A program made the position numbers and the translations under genes. Below the pieces are notes generated by a model, which was not told the DNA's origin, searched no databases, and was given only the letters and a program-made list of their open reading frames with translations. From Duganella sp. CF517 (GTDB taxonomy: Bacteria; Pseudomonadota; Gammaproteobacteria; Burkholderiales; Burkholderiaceae_D), in contig NZ_FODC01000002.1 of the NCBI RefSeq assembly GCF_900110275.1, positions 186,001 to 250,000 on the forward strand: a stretch of DNA of 64,000 nucleotides. Direction: 5' to 3'. Position 1 is the stretch's first letter. Each line of letters begins with the position of its first letter. Below, piece after piece: positions 38,820 to 47,788 of this stretch.

Positions 38820-39395
38820 GCCGGTATCCGCAAGCGCCGATTCCCCGATGGCATAGAACTGGCCGCCGGCGATGTAGTGCAGACTGCGCAAGCTCGGATC
38901 GGCTTTGTCGAACTCCCAGTGCCCGTTGCGGAACACGCGGTCGTCGGCCCAGGCTTCCACCACTTCGCCGATGAACAAGTCGTAGGTTTGCTGGATGTGC
39001 GGCTCGGGGATCACTTTGCAGATCAACCAGGCCGAGCAGCCTGAGACCAGCGGCGTCGCCTGTCCGTCGACGCGAAACAACTCGATCCCGCATTTCTGCA
39101 GCTTGTCCGGCGCGTCGGCCAGGCTGAGATTGCCAACGTCATAGGTCAGCTGGACTTGGCCCACGTTGGGCACCTGCAGCGCGAAATAGCCGCTGCCCTC
39201 CACCAGCGCGCGCGTGCTGGTTGCCTTGTCCAACACCAGCGTCACCTTGGGCGGCGAGAAATCCAGCGCGCACGACCACGCCGCCGCCATGACGTTGTCG
39301 ACGCCGTCGTGCGAGGCCGACACCAGCACCGTCGGACCGTGATTGAGCAGGCGATATGCCTTTTCCAGCTCCACCGCCACCATATGTTCGTTCAT
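38808..39395 (-). CDS. Flavin reductase-family (FMN-binding split barrel) protein
   Basis: A 195-residue flavin reductase-like protein. Typical features are the N-terminal GPTVLVSASHDGVDNVMAAAWSCALDFSPPKVTLVLDK region (in parts), YFALQVPNVGQVQLTYDVG, and the C-terminal HYIAGGQFYAIGESALAD. These proteins bind FMN and reduce free flavin with NAD(P)H, or act as flavoproteins on small molecules. It is followed on the same strand, 81 bases further upstream in coordinates, by the PNPOx/ferredoxin fusion gene. A functional link is possible but unproved. Confidence 0.87.
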   Translation of the reverse strand: MNEHMVAVELEKAYRLLNHGPTVLVSASHDGVDNVMAAAWSCALDFSPPKVTLVLDKATSTRALVEGSGYFALQVPNVGQVQLTYDVGNLSLADAPDKLQKCGIELFRVDGQATPLVSGCSAWLICKVIPEPHIQQTYDLFIGEVVEAWADDRVFRNGHWEFDKADPSLRSLHYIAGGQFYAIGESALADTGKPT

Positions 39396-39476
39396 TTCTA
39401 CTCCCGCTATTACTCAGCAGGAGATTATGCCTCGGATCGGATATTTTCACCCGGCCGCCCAGTGCGCACACGCTGC

Positions 39477-41036
39477 TTAAAGGTCGAGTTCGAGCGTGTC
39501 GCCGCTGGCGCGCGAGACGCAAATGCACATGTGGTCGGCGCGCTCTTCGTCGCTGAGCGCGTTGTCGCGGTGCTCCGGCGTGCCGGCCAGTACCTTGACG
39601 CGGCAGGTGCCGCAGTTGCCTATCCGACAGGAGGATGGCGCGTCGATGCCGGCCGCCTCCACCGCCTCGAGAATGCTGGCGCTGGCCGGCACTTCGATCA
39701 CCTTGCGGCTGCGCTTCAAGGTCACGACGACGGGCCGGTTGACGGCGCCCGCGTCGGCGGCGAAGCGTTCGATCAGCACGCGCACGCCCAGGCGCTTGCC
39801 GGTTTCGGTCACCGCGTCGAGCAGCCGCGCCGGACCGCAAGCGACGGTGACGCCCTCGCCCGCCATGACCGTGTCGAGCGGCAGGCGCCGGCCTTCGTCG
39901 GCGGCGTACACGACCAGGCGCTGCCCCAGTTCGCGTTCGAGCTGATCTAGGAACGGCGCTTCCCGGCGCGAGCGCACGGCATAGTGCAGCACGAAGTCGC
40001 GGTGCGCGGCGACCAGCGTGTGGGCCATGGCCTTGATCGGCGTGATGCCGATGCCGCCGGCGATCAGCGCCACCGGGCCGTCGGCCGGCAAGGCGAAATC
40101 GTTGCGCGGCAGCGAGCAGCGCAACAGCAGGCCGAGGTGGTATTCCTCATGCACGCTGGCCGAGCCGCCCTTGCCCTCCTCCTCGCGCAGCACGGCGATC
40201 TCGTAGACGCCGGGCCGGGCCGGATCGGAAGCGATCGAATAGCTGCGCGTGGCGGCGCTGCCATCGGCCAGCAGGACCGGCACGTCGATGTGCGCGCCGG
40301 CCTCGACCGCAGGCAAGCCGCCGCCGTCGGCACCTTTCAATTCGTAAGCACGCACCCGTGGCGTCAGCTGGCGCACGCCGCCGACCACCAGCGCCAGCGG
40401 GCCGTCGCCCAGTTCCGTCAACGGCTTTTTGGCGGCGCTCGCGGCCAGTTGCTCCTTGAGACGCTTGACCTGCGCGTACAGCGGCGCCGTCATGGTGTTG
40501 ATCTCGCCCTCGGTAAAGCGCGGCGTGATGTGCTGCGGGCAGTTCCAGTCGTAGCCTTCAACCGTGATCACGAAAGCGCGTTCGATGCGCGCCGCATAAC
40601 CGGGCGTGCGCAGCCGTTCGATCAGCTCGGCGTCGTCGGCGGCCTCCACCAGCCGCACGCGGCCGATGAGCTTGAGCCGCATCTGGTTGGCGTAGTCCAT
40701 GACGATGATCGAGATGCGGTCGTCCTTGTGCAGGTTGCCCACGCTGAGGTATTGCACGTTGCCGCGAAAATCGGCGAAGGCCACGGTCTTCGGATCGATC
40801 ACTTTCAGGAAGCCGGCCGGGCCGCCCCGATGTTGCACATACGGCCAGCCCGTCTCGCTCACCGTGGCCTGGTAGAAATGGTCGGCCTGGGCGACGAACT
40901 CGGTCTCCATGCGTCCCAGGCGGTCGGCCCGGTTGGTCATCACGTCGAAGCCCTCGTACTGCTCGCGGCTGCCCATGCGTTCCTGCATGGCGCGCACGCT
41001 CGGGGTGAAGGTGATGTCGGAAAATGCGCGGCCCAT
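39477..41036 (-). CDS. PNPOx-like / ferredoxin reductase / 2Fe-2S ferredoxin fusion protein
   Basis: A 519-residue three-part flavoprotein. Residues about 1-205 form a pyridoxamine-phosphate-oxidase-like split barrel (HFYQATVSETGWPYVQHRGGP, FADFRGNVQYLSVGNLHKDD in parts, RIERAFVITVEGYDWNCPQHI). Residues about 210-425 form a ferredoxin-NADP reductase module (TRSYSIASDP, IAGGIGITPIKAM, VACGPARLLDA). The C-terminus is a plant-type 2Fe-2S domain with C470, C475, C478 (SSCRIGNCGTC) and C506 (MCICVSRA). The order resembles phthalate or vanillate dioxygenase reductases with an added PNPOx domain. It should move electrons from NAD(P)H to a flavin and cluster; the final acceptor is unknown. Confidence 0.9.
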   Translation of the reverse strand: MGRAFSDITFTPSVRAMQERMGSREQYEGFDVMTNRADRLGRMETEFVAQADHFYQATVSETGWPYVQHRGGPAGFLKVIDPKTVAFADFRGNVQYLSVGNLHKDDRISIIVMDYANQMRLKLIGRVRLVEAADDAELIERLRTPGYAARIERAFVITVEGYDWNCPQHITPRFTEGEINTMTAPLYAQVKRLKEQLAASAAKKPLTELGDGPLALVVGGVRQLTPRVRAYELKGADGGGLPAVEAGAHIDVPVLLADGSAATRSYSIASDPARPGVYEIAVLREEEGKGGSASVHEEYHLGLLLRCSLPRNDFALPADGPVALIAGGIGITPIKAMAHTLVAAHRDFVLHYAVRSRREAPFLDQLERELGQRLVVYAADEGRRLPLDTVMAGEGVTVACGPARLLDAVTETGKRLGVRVLIERFAADAGAVNRPVVVTLKRSRKVIEVPASASILEAVEAAGIDAPSSCRIGNCGTCRVKVLAGTPEHRDNALSDEERADHMCICVSRASGDTLELDL

Positions 41037-41059
41037 GATGGCTCCTGATAAGGTGAGGT

Positions 41060-42031
41060 TTAACGTTTGACGTTGCGGCCGAGGAAGTCGCGCATCAGCT
41101 TGGCGATCTTGTCGCCCTCTTCTTCGAGCGCGAAGTGGCCGGTGTCAAGCAGGTGCAGCTCGGCTTTCGGCAGGTCGCGCAGGTAGGGCGTGGCGCCCGC
41201 CGCCGGGAAGATCTTGTCGCCCTTGCCCCAAACGAGCAGCATCGGCGGCTGGTGCTTGCGGAAATACGCCTGCCACTCGGGATAGCGCGGCGGATTGGTG
41301 CCGTAGCTGTAGAACATTTCGATCTGCACGTCCTTGTTGCCGGGACGGTCCAGATAGGCCTGGTCGAGCATCCACGCGTCCGGGCTGACGTTGGCGTCCG
41401 GATTGCGGAAGCCTTCGGTGTACTGCCACTTGGTGCCGCCGATCTCCAGCAGCGGACGCAGCTTGGCGGCCTTGGCTTCGGTTTTGTCTTTCCAGTATTC
41501 CTTGACCGGTTGCCAGAACTCGTTGTCCAGGCCCTCGTCATAGGCGTTACCGTTTTGCACAACAATCGCGGTAACCCGTTCCGGGTGGGCGGCGGCCAGG
41601 CGGTAGCCGATGGGCGCGCCGTAGTCCTGTACGTAGAGCGCGTATTTCGTCAGGCCGAGCTGGCTGGTTAATTTATCGATCACCTTGGCCTGGTTGTCGA
41701 AGCTGTAGGTGAACTTGTCCATCGGCGGCTGGTCGCTCTGGCCGTAGCCCGGATAGTCCGGCGCGATCACATGGTAGCGGTCGGCCAGTTTGGGAATCAG
41801 GTTGCGAAACATCTGCGACGAGGTCGGGAAACCGTGCAGCAGCAACAGCGTCGGCGCGTTTTTCGGGCCGGCTTCGCGGTAAAACACTTTGACGCCATCG
41901 ATGCTGGCCGTGTGGTAGGTCACGGCGGTCGAGGCGGCCGGGGTTACGGGCGCGGCGCTGGCGGCGGCGGTAACGGCAACGAAGCCGGCGGCGACGGCCA
42001 GGCGGGCCCAGGTGGAAGAGGATGAATTCAT
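41060..42031 (-). CDS. Exported alpha/beta hydrolase, epoxide hydrolase / haloalkane dehalogenase-like
   Basis: A 323-residue alpha/beta hydrolase with an N-terminal export signal ([18 protein letters not shown]). The oxyanion region is [13 protein letters not shown]. The nucleophile elbow VQDYGAPIG has Asp (D136) rather than Ser, the mark of epoxide hydrolases and haloalkane dehalogenases. The catalytic His is in [13 protein letters not shown] helical cap follows the elbow. It is the middle gene of a minus-strand set (AhpD-like gene, this gene, PNPOx fusion) with gaps of 34 and 23 bases, opposite a LysR regulator. This suggests a pathway for an epoxide or halogenated compound, but the substrate is unknown. 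Confidence 0.88.
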   Translation of the reverse strand: MNSSSSTWARLAVAAGFVAVTAAASAAPVTPAASTAVTYHTASIDGVKVFYREAGPKNAPTLLLLHGFPTSSQMFRNLIPKLADRYHVIAPDYPGYGQSDQPPMDKFTYSFDNQAKVIDKLTSQLGLTKYALYVQDYGAPIGYRLAAAHPERVTAIVVQNGNAYDEGLDNEFWQPVKEYWKDKTEAKAAKLRPLLEIGGTKWQYTEGFRNPDANVSPDAWMLDQAYLDRPGNKDVQIEMFYSYGTNPPRYPEWQAYFRKHQPPMLLVWGKGDKIFPAAGATPYLRDLPKAELHLLDTGHFALEEEGDKIAKLMRDFLGRNVKR

Positions 42032-42065
42032 GGCGATGCTCCTAGAGGTGGGTTCGGTGCCGGGA

Positions 42066-42611
42066 TCAGGCGGCCAGTTTCAGGTCGACCTGCGGGAAGT
42101 CGATCTCGACTTTGCTGGCCTTGCCGAGGATGTTGGTCAGGAAGTTCATGCCGACGTGGGTAATGATTTCCACGATGTCGGAATCGGTAAAGCCGGCGCT
42201 GCGCAACTGGGCGATCTCAATAGCGCTCACATCGCCCTTCTTCTCCATCAGGCTACTGGCGAACTGGACGGCGAGGGCCGCCTGCGCGTCTTCGCTGGTG
42301 CCGTGGCGGGCGGCGTTGATTTCATCGCCGGTCAGTCCGCTCTTGCGGCCGATCGCGGTGTGCGCCGAGACGCAGTACTCGCAGCCGTTTATCTGGGCCA
42401 GCGCCAGCGCGATGCGTTCGCGGGTTTGATGGTCCAGGCTGCCAGCGCCGGCCACGCCGTACAAGCCCAGGAAGGCGCGCAGGGCGACCGGCGAGTTGGC
42501 GAAGACTTTGAGGAAGTTCGGCACCATGCCGAGTTGGGCCTGGATGGTGTCGAGCAGGGCTTGTTGTTCGGCGTTGGCGTTGCTGTTGTCGATGATCGTG
42601 ATGCGGCTCAT
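42066..42611 (-). CDS. AhpD / carboxymuconolactone decarboxylase-family protein
   Basis: A 181-residue AhpD-like protein. The redox motif CEYCVSAHT carries C77, C80 and H84, preceded by the usual [13 protein letters not shown] helix. The N-terminal [25 protein letters not shown] (in parts) is typical of the uncharacterised peroxidase-related branch. It probably has thiol-based peroxidase activity; the partner reductant is unknown. It is the first gene of the minus-strand set facing the LysR-type gene, so it is most directly exposed to that regulator. Confidence 0.9.
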   Translation of the reverse strand: MSRITIIDNSNANAEQQALLDTIQAQLGMVPNFLKVFANSPVALRAFLGLYGVAGAGSLDHQTRERIALALAQINGCEYCVSAHTAIGRKSGLTGDEINAARHGTSEDAQAALAVQFASSLMEKKGDVSAIEIAQLRSAGFTDSDIVEIITHVGMNFLTNILGKASKVEIDFPQVDLKLAA

Positions 42612-42654
42612 GGTGTTCCCCTTGAATGGTTGACGAAGTGTTATCCAGCGCTTA

Positions 42655-42697
42655 CAGTTTGAGTCTTTTCCGGAATAATTAGAATCCGGACAAACTG
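42655..42697. promoter_or_regulatory. Nested inverted repeats in the AhpD-like / LysR divergent gap (probable LysR operator)
   Basis: Outer arms CAGTTTG / CAAACTG (42655-42661 and 42691-42697) enclose two TCCGGA copies (42669-42674 and 42685-42690). The array is centred in the 115-base gap between the AhpD-like gene and the LysR gene, where a LysR protein would bind to control both directions. Confidence 0.6.
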
Positions 42698-42726
42698 CAA
42701 TGGACCATTCCTGAAAGCGGAATAAT

Positions 42727-43626
42727 ATGGATCGGCTCTACACCATGTCGATATTCCTGGCCGTGGTCGATGAAGGCGGCTTCGCGCCGGCCGCGCGCAA
42801 GCTGCGGATCTCGCCGCCGGTGGTGACGCGGGCGGTGACGGAGCTGGAGGAAACGATGGGCGTGCGTCTGTTGACCAGGACCACGCGCATGGTGCGCGTG
42901 ACCGACGTGGGGGCGCGCTACGCGGCCGACTGCCGGCGCATCCTGGCCGACGTGTCCGAATCCGAGCAGGCGGCGACCGGCACCCACGCCGAGCCGCGCG
43001 GCAAGCTGGTGATCACGGCATCGGTGCTGTTCGGCGCGATGTATGTGACGCCGGTGGTGACCGAGTATCTGCGCCGCTACCCGGAGACCGAGGTGGAATG
43101 CCGCTTTGTCGACCGCGTGGTCAACATGATGGATGAGGGGGTGGACGTGGCGATCCGCATCGGCCAGCTGCCCGATTCGAGCTATCAGGCGGTGCGGGTG
43201 GGCCAGGTGCGGCAGGTGGTATGCGCGTCGCCGGCTTACCTTGAGGCGCGCGGCCTGCCGCTGACGCCGGAGGATCTATTCGGACACGACATTGTGCTGG
43301 CCAGCGCCCTCACCGCCTCGCCCGATTGGCGCTTCGAGTCGGAGCGCCAGCCGCTGGTGGTGAGGTTGAAGCCGCGCCTGGCCAGTACCAGCAACGACGC
43401 CGCCATCGCGGCAGTTGTGCGTGGCTTTGGCTTGACGCGGGTAATCTCCTACATGGTGGCGCCGCACCTCGCCGCCGGGCGGCTCAAGACGGTGCTGACG
43501 CAGTACGAGTCGGCGCCGGCGCCGGTTAGCGTCGTGCACCATGAGGGTAGGCGCTCGACGACCAAGGTGCGGGCTTTCATCGATCTGGCGGTGTCGTTGC
43601 TGCGGGCCGAAGGCGCCTTCAACTGA
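42727..43626 (+). CDS. LysR-family transcriptional regulator
   Basis: A 299-residue LysR-type regulator. The N-terminal winged helix-turn-helix (about 1-60) is YTMSIFLAVVDEGGFAPAARKLRISPPVVTRAVTELEE (in parts), then GVRLLTRTTR. The C-terminal periplasmic-binding-like effector domain (about 90-295) has EVECRFVDRVVNMMDEGVDVAIRIG (in parts). It belongs to the common CrgA/YafC-like branch. It is divergent from the AhpD-like, hydrolase and PNPOx-fusion genes across a 115-base gap with clear inverted repeats, so those genes are the expected targets. Confidence 0.94.
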   Translation: MDRLYTMSIFLAVVDEGGFAPAARKLRISPPVVTRAVTELEETMGVRLLTRTTRMVRVTDVGARYAADCRRILADVSESEQAATGTHAEPRGKLVITASVLFGAMYVTPVVTEYLRRYPETEVECRFVDRVVNMMDEGVDVAIRIGQLPDSSYQAVRVGQVRQVVCASPAYLEARGLPLTPEDLFGHDIVLASALTASPDWRFESERQPLVVRLKPRLASTSNDAAIAAVVRGFGLTRVISYMVAPHLAAGRLKTVLTQYESAPAPVSVVHHEGRRSTTKVRAFIDLAVSLLRAEGAFN

Positions 43627-43750
43627 GGTTGGATTCGCGCGCATGAGCTCATAACGGGAAGCTTAACCTCAATGTCAGGATGCGGGACCGCCGGCCTGTA
43701 CCTGCTTCCGCATGGACGAGTTCAGCCAGCAACAGTCGGGCGCCGCGCCC

Positions 43751-46714
43751 TCATTCATATGCTTGCCGGGACGTTAGCATCAGCGTGACGCGGGTCCCCG
43801 CGCCGGCGGTGCTGTCCAGCGTCAGCTTGCCGCCCACGCGCTGGGCGCGCTCGCGCATGCCTTCCAGTCCCCAGTGGCCGGGACGCTTGCCGTCCCTGAG
43901 CACGGTCGCATCAATGCCCGCACCGTCATCGGCCACCGTCAAGCGGAAGTGCTTCGAAGAATATGCCAACTCTGCCTGCACGGCGGCGCCCCCGGAGTGT
44001 CGCGCCGCGTTCGAAAGCGCCTCCTTACCAATAGCCAGCGCCTCTGCGCTTGCCGCCGCCCTTAGCGCGCGAGGCCGTCCCGACACCGTCAATGCGAAAG
44101 CCATGCCGTCCGCGGCCAGGGCAGTCCATGCGGCGCGCAGCGCTGGTTCCAGCAATGCGGCGGAAGTCGCCGCGACCGCGCGCAACTCCATGACCTCGTC
44201 GCGGCCCTCGTCGATTACCGCCTGCGCCGCGTCCAGGGCGGTGTCGATTTGCTGCTGTGCCGGGGCGTCGTACGGCAGCAGCCGCTTGATCGAATCGAAA
44301 CGCAAAATCAGCGCCTGCACGCTTTGCAGCAGAGTGTCGTGCAAGGTGCGCGCAATGCGCTCGCGTTCGCTTACTCGCTCGCGCAGGCGGTCGGCGATCC
44401 GGGCCGTCACTTGCGCCAGTCGCGCCAGATACAGGAGATACAGCGCGGCAAGGCAAGCTGCCGCGCAGGCAAGCTTGAACCATACTGTCTGTGTCGGCGC
44501 CGGGGCGATACTGAACGACAGCGACGCCGGCGCCACGCTCCAGATGCCATCCTCGTTGGCGGCACTCACCTCGAACCGATAGTCGCCCGGGCCGAGGTTG
44601 GTATAAAACGCCTGACGCCGGCCTCCGGCCTCGCGCCAGGAACCTTCAAGGCCGAGCAGCCGATAGCGGAAGCGTACCCGCTCCGGTATCGACAGCGCGG
44701 CGGCGGTGAAGTCAATTTGCAGATTGTCGGTATGCTTGGGCAGACTGACACCGTCGCGTGGGACGTATGCTTTGCCGTCGGTCTTAAGCGCCGCAACGCG
44801 TGGCGTCGGCGCCAGCGAATTGCGGAAGATGCGGGTCGGGTCGATCCAGCCCACGGCTACGCTGGTGGCATACCATATCCGGCCGTCGGGCGCTTCGCTC
44901 AGACTGTTGAGCGGACGAATCGTGCTCGGCTGCCCTTGATACCCGTCCAGGTAGTCGAACCGCTCCAACGCCACCGCGCGCGCGTCGGCGCGCAGCGCAT
45001 CTGCCAGCGCGGCCGTGCCGATGCGTGCCAACCCGTCGGCGCCGTGCAGCCACAACTCGCCCGCTCCGGACTGGACCAGGCCCGTGATGCCGTATAGCGG
45101 AACGCCGTCGGCTGCGCCGAGCGCCACGAAACGTTGGCCGCGCAAATAGGCCAGGCCACGGTCGCCGCCTATCCACAGACGACCGCCGCGACTCGACATC
45201 GACAGCACATTGCCGACATCGATTCCATCGGCGGCGCCGAAGCGCCGTACCGTGCCGCCCTCGAGCACGGCCATGGCGTTGCCCGGATAGCCGAACCAGA
45301 TCCGGCCCCGCTCATCCACATGCATCGTGATCGCCGTCGCAGCCAGCTCTGGATAGCCGCCGCCGGGCGTCCAGACGCCATCGGCTAGCGTGCCGACACC
45401 GTAGGTTGCCACCGAAACCCACAGCTTCCCATCGGCGCCCAGCGCCAACGCCTGCACTTCCTTACTCGCCAGCGCGGGCGGCAACGGCAGACGCCGCATA
45501 CGGCCTTGCTGCTGTCGCCAGATCGTTCCCGGCGTTGCCAGCCAGACCGCGCCGTCGCGGTCGCGCAAGGTGGCAGTGACGTTGTGCAGCGTGGTGGCGG
45601 CGCGCCGCCCGTCGGCGCCAATGGTAAAACTGTTATCGTTGAAGTTGCCGGTGGTAGGGGTGTTGCCGATCCACACCGTGCCGTCGCCGCCAGCCACCAC
45701 GTTGAGCGCACCCATCATGCGCGGCGGCATTTCAATGCTGTTCAGGCGCGCTACGCGTATCCTGTCGACGCCTTCCTCCGTGACGAACCAGAGATTGCCT
45801 TCCCGGTCGCTCAAATCGGTGTACGCCATCTTCCCGGTGAACTGGTGCGGCGCAGCGAAGGTGCGCAGTGGCCGCAGGTCCGGCCCAAGCAACTGCATCC
45901 CTTGGCCAGTCCCGATCCAGATCGCGCCACGGGCGTCAAGCGTGACGCTAAGCGGCACAATCAAGTCGGCCGGCCAGTTGAGCGGCGTGACGGCACCGCT
46001 GTCGGGATCGTACAGCCACATCTTATGCTGGGCGCTCACCATGAGCACCTTGCCATCGGCGCGCAGTCTGCCCATCTCGGTCGCCTGCGGCGCCACCAGG
46101 CGGAAACGCCGGGTACCAGCAATGCTGCGGTAGACGCCTTTGGCATGGTGGGCCAGCAAGGTGCCATCGGGCAAGGCGGTGCAATGGAAGAGAAATCCGG
46201 GCGGCAGCCCCGCTGCCTCCTCGACCTTGTTCCAGCGCTCGCCCTGCGTCCAGAAAAGGCCACCGGCCGTGGCCAGCCAGACGGTACCGTCGGCGGTACG
46301 GCTGAATTGGTGTGCGGTACGCCCCGGCAGCCCCTGGGCCACGCCGTAATGGCGCACGGTGCCACGTTCAAACACGCTGGCGCCGCCGAAACCGTAGCCA
46401 ACCCACAAGGCATCGCCGAACGCTGCCACGCTACTGGTGGTCGGCGACAGCAGCTTGTTACCATCAATGACATCGGTACGTTCGAAGCGCGCGCCGTCGA
46501 AATGATACAAGCCGGTCGAGGAAGTGAACCACAGCATGCCGGAACGGTCCTGCGCTATGCCCGACCCCACCGAGGGCGCCCCATCCTGCTTGGTCCAGCC
46601 CCTGTGATACAGGTTGGACTGCCAATCGGATGTCTGCCCGGCTGCGGCTAGCGCCGGCGGCAACACCGCCGGAGTGCTCACCAAAAGCAACAGCGCTAAC
46701 AACCCTGCCTTCAT
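43751..46714 (-). CDS. Two-component sensor histidine kinase with beta-propeller sensor, paralogue without adjacent regulator
   Basis: A 987-residue kinase with the same design as the one at 1040-4024. It has a signal peptide (AGLLALLLLVSTPAVLPPALA), propeller repeats (SGMLWFTSSTGLYHFDGARF in parts, GTVWLATAGGLFW, GAIWIGTGQGMQLL, GRIWFGYPG), a Y_Y_Y domain (VRFRYRLLGLEGSW, FYTNLGPGDYRFEV), a membrane helix (ACAAACLAALYLLYLA), and a HisKA_3 domain with H792 in RTLHDTLLQSVQ. The HATPase domain has KEALSNAARHSGG and DDGAGID. Unlike the first kinase it has no response regulator beside it. It may pair with a distant regulator, possibly even the one at 4090-4716. Confidence 0.92.
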   Translation of the reverse strand: MKAGLLALLLLVSTPAVLPPALAAAGQTSDWQSNLYHRGWTKQDGAPSVGSGIAQDRSGMLWFTSSTGLYHFDGARFERTDVIDGNKLLSPTTSSVAAFGDALWVGYGFGGASVFERGTVRHYGVAQGLPGRTAHQFSRTADGTVWLATAGGLFWTQGERWNKVEEAAGLPPGFLFHCTALPDGTLLAHHAKGVYRSIAGTRRFRLVAPQATEMGRLRADGKVLMVSAQHKMWLYDPDSGAVTPLNWPADLIVPLSVTLDARGAIWIGTGQGMQLLGPDLRPLRTFAAPHQFTGKMAYTDLSDREGNLWFVTEEGVDRIRVARLNSIEMPPRMMGALNVVAGGDGTVWIGNTPTTGNFNDNSFTIGADGRRAATTLHNVTATLRDRDGAVWLATPGTIWRQQQGRMRRLPLPPALASKEVQALALGADGKLWVSVATYGVGTLADGVWTPGGGYPELAATAITMHVDERGRIWFGYPGNAMAVLEGGTVRRFGAADGIDVGNVLSMSSRGGRLWIGGDRGLAYLRGQRFVALGAADGVPLYGITGLVQSGAGELWLHGADGLARIGTAALADALRADARAVALERFDYLDGYQGQPSTIRPLNSLSEAPDGRIWYATSVAVGWIDPTRIFRNSLAPTPRVAALKTDGKAYVPRDGVSLPKHTDNLQIDFTAAALSIPERVRFRYRLLGLEGSWREAGGRRQAFYTNLGPGDYRFEVSAANEDGIWSVAPASLSFSIAPAPTQTVWFKLACAAACLAALYLLYLARLAQVTARIADRLRERVSERERIARTLHDTLLQSVQALILRFDSIKRLLPYDAPAQQQIDTALDAAQAVIDEGRDEVMELRAVAATSAALLEPALRAAWTALAADGMAFALTVSGRPRALRAAASAEALAIGKEALSNAARHSGGAAVQAELAYSSKHFRLTVADDGAGIDATVLRDGKRPGHWGLEGMRERAQRVGGKLTLDSTAGAGTRVTLMLTSRQAYE

Positions 46715-46943
46715 GCCAATCCATTCTTTTGCGGCGCGGCCGCTTGCGTTTTGCGGTCGAAACTGCGACCGAATTATAAAAGGGTAGGAGATAGTACTGC
46801 TTACTGGGGGGGAGCGGGCCTATCAGAAGGCTGGGTGCGCCGATACATATAAATAACCATACATTTCGCTGTTAGCATGAGTTTTTTGGCGCCGACCTCG
46901 CATGCAAAACGCCGCAACCGCCACCTTGTTCAACGGAGTTCAC

Positions 46944-47738
46944 ATGAAAAAAGCCATCACCTCCAGCCTGGCCGCTGCAGCCGTGCTAAGCGCCGCCCTG
47001 GCCGCACCAAGCTACGCCGCCATTGCCGCCGCCAAGCCAACCGTCATTCTGGTGCACGGCGCTTTCGCCGATTCGTCGAGCTGGGACGGCGTGATCGCCA
47101 AGCTGCAAAAGGATGGCTACAACGTCATCGGCGCGGCCAACCCGCTGCGCAGCGTCAAGACCGATGCCGACTATGTGGCCGGGATCGTCAAGAGTGTCGA
47201 CGGTCCGGTGATTCTGGTCGGCCACTCCTACGGCGGTTCCGTCATCAGCGCCGCCGTCCAGGGCAACGCCAACGTGAAGGCGCTGGTGTATGTGGCAGCG
47301 TTCGCGCCCGAGAGTGGCGAGTCGGCGGTGGGGCTGTCGGGCAAGTTCCCGGGCAGCACGCTTGGTCCGACCTTGGCGCCGCCAGTGGCGCTGCCGGGCG
47401 GTGGCAAGGATTTGTACATCCAGCTCGCGAAGTTCCACGACCAGTTTGCCGCTGACGTGGCGCCGCTCAAGGCGCAACAGATGGCGGCAGGCCAGCGGCC
47501 GGTGACGGACGCGGCCCTCAATGAAGCCTCGCCCGCGCCTGCCTGGAAGACGCTGCCGTCCTGGTTCATCTACGGCAAGGCCGATAAAAACATTCCCGCC
47601 GCAGCGCAAGACTTCATGGCCAAGCGCGCCAACGCGAAGAAGACCGTCGTCATCGACGGCGCTTCGCACGTTGTCATGACCTCGCATCCGACCGAGGTGG
47701 CAAAGCTGATCGAAGAAGCTGCGGCCAGCCTGCGCTGA
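46944..47738 (+). CDS. Exported alpha/beta hydrolase (Ser nucleophile)
   Basis: A 264-residue alpha/beta hydrolase with a signal peptide (KKAITSSLAAAAVLSAALAAPSYA in parts). The oxyanion motif is LVHGAFADSSSW, the nucleophile is Ser in VGHSYGGSVIS, and the His is in DGASHVVMTSHP. It resembles the short MenH/HNL-like or salicylate-esterase-like family often annotated as alpha/beta hydrolase. I used the ATG at 46944, with GGAG six bases upstream and the signal peptide directly after it; an ATG at 46902 would place 14 residues before the signal. The 3' end borders the relic integrase. Confidence 0.88.
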   Translation: MKKAITSSLAAAAVLSAALAAPSYAAIAAAKPTVILVHGAFADSSSWDGVIAKLQKDGYNVIGAANPLRSVKTDADYVAGIVKSVDGPVILVGHSYGGSVISAAVQGNANVKALVYVAAFAPESGESAVGLSGKFPGSTLGPTLAPPVALPGGGKDLYIQLAKFHDQFAADVAPLKAQQMAAGQRPVTDAALNEASPAPAWKTLPSWFIYGKADKNIPAAAQDFMAKRANAKKTVVIDGASHVVMTSHPTEVAKLIEEAAASLR

Positions 47739-47788
47739 GCTCCGCTGCGCCCGCGCCACCGAAGACGCGTGCCAACGGTCGGCGCTGG

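Noticed and set aside
43680..44582. Plus-strand frame of 300 codons opposite the second kinase
   Set aside because: It is a Ser/Arg/Ala-rich antisense frame with no domain and no ribosome site.
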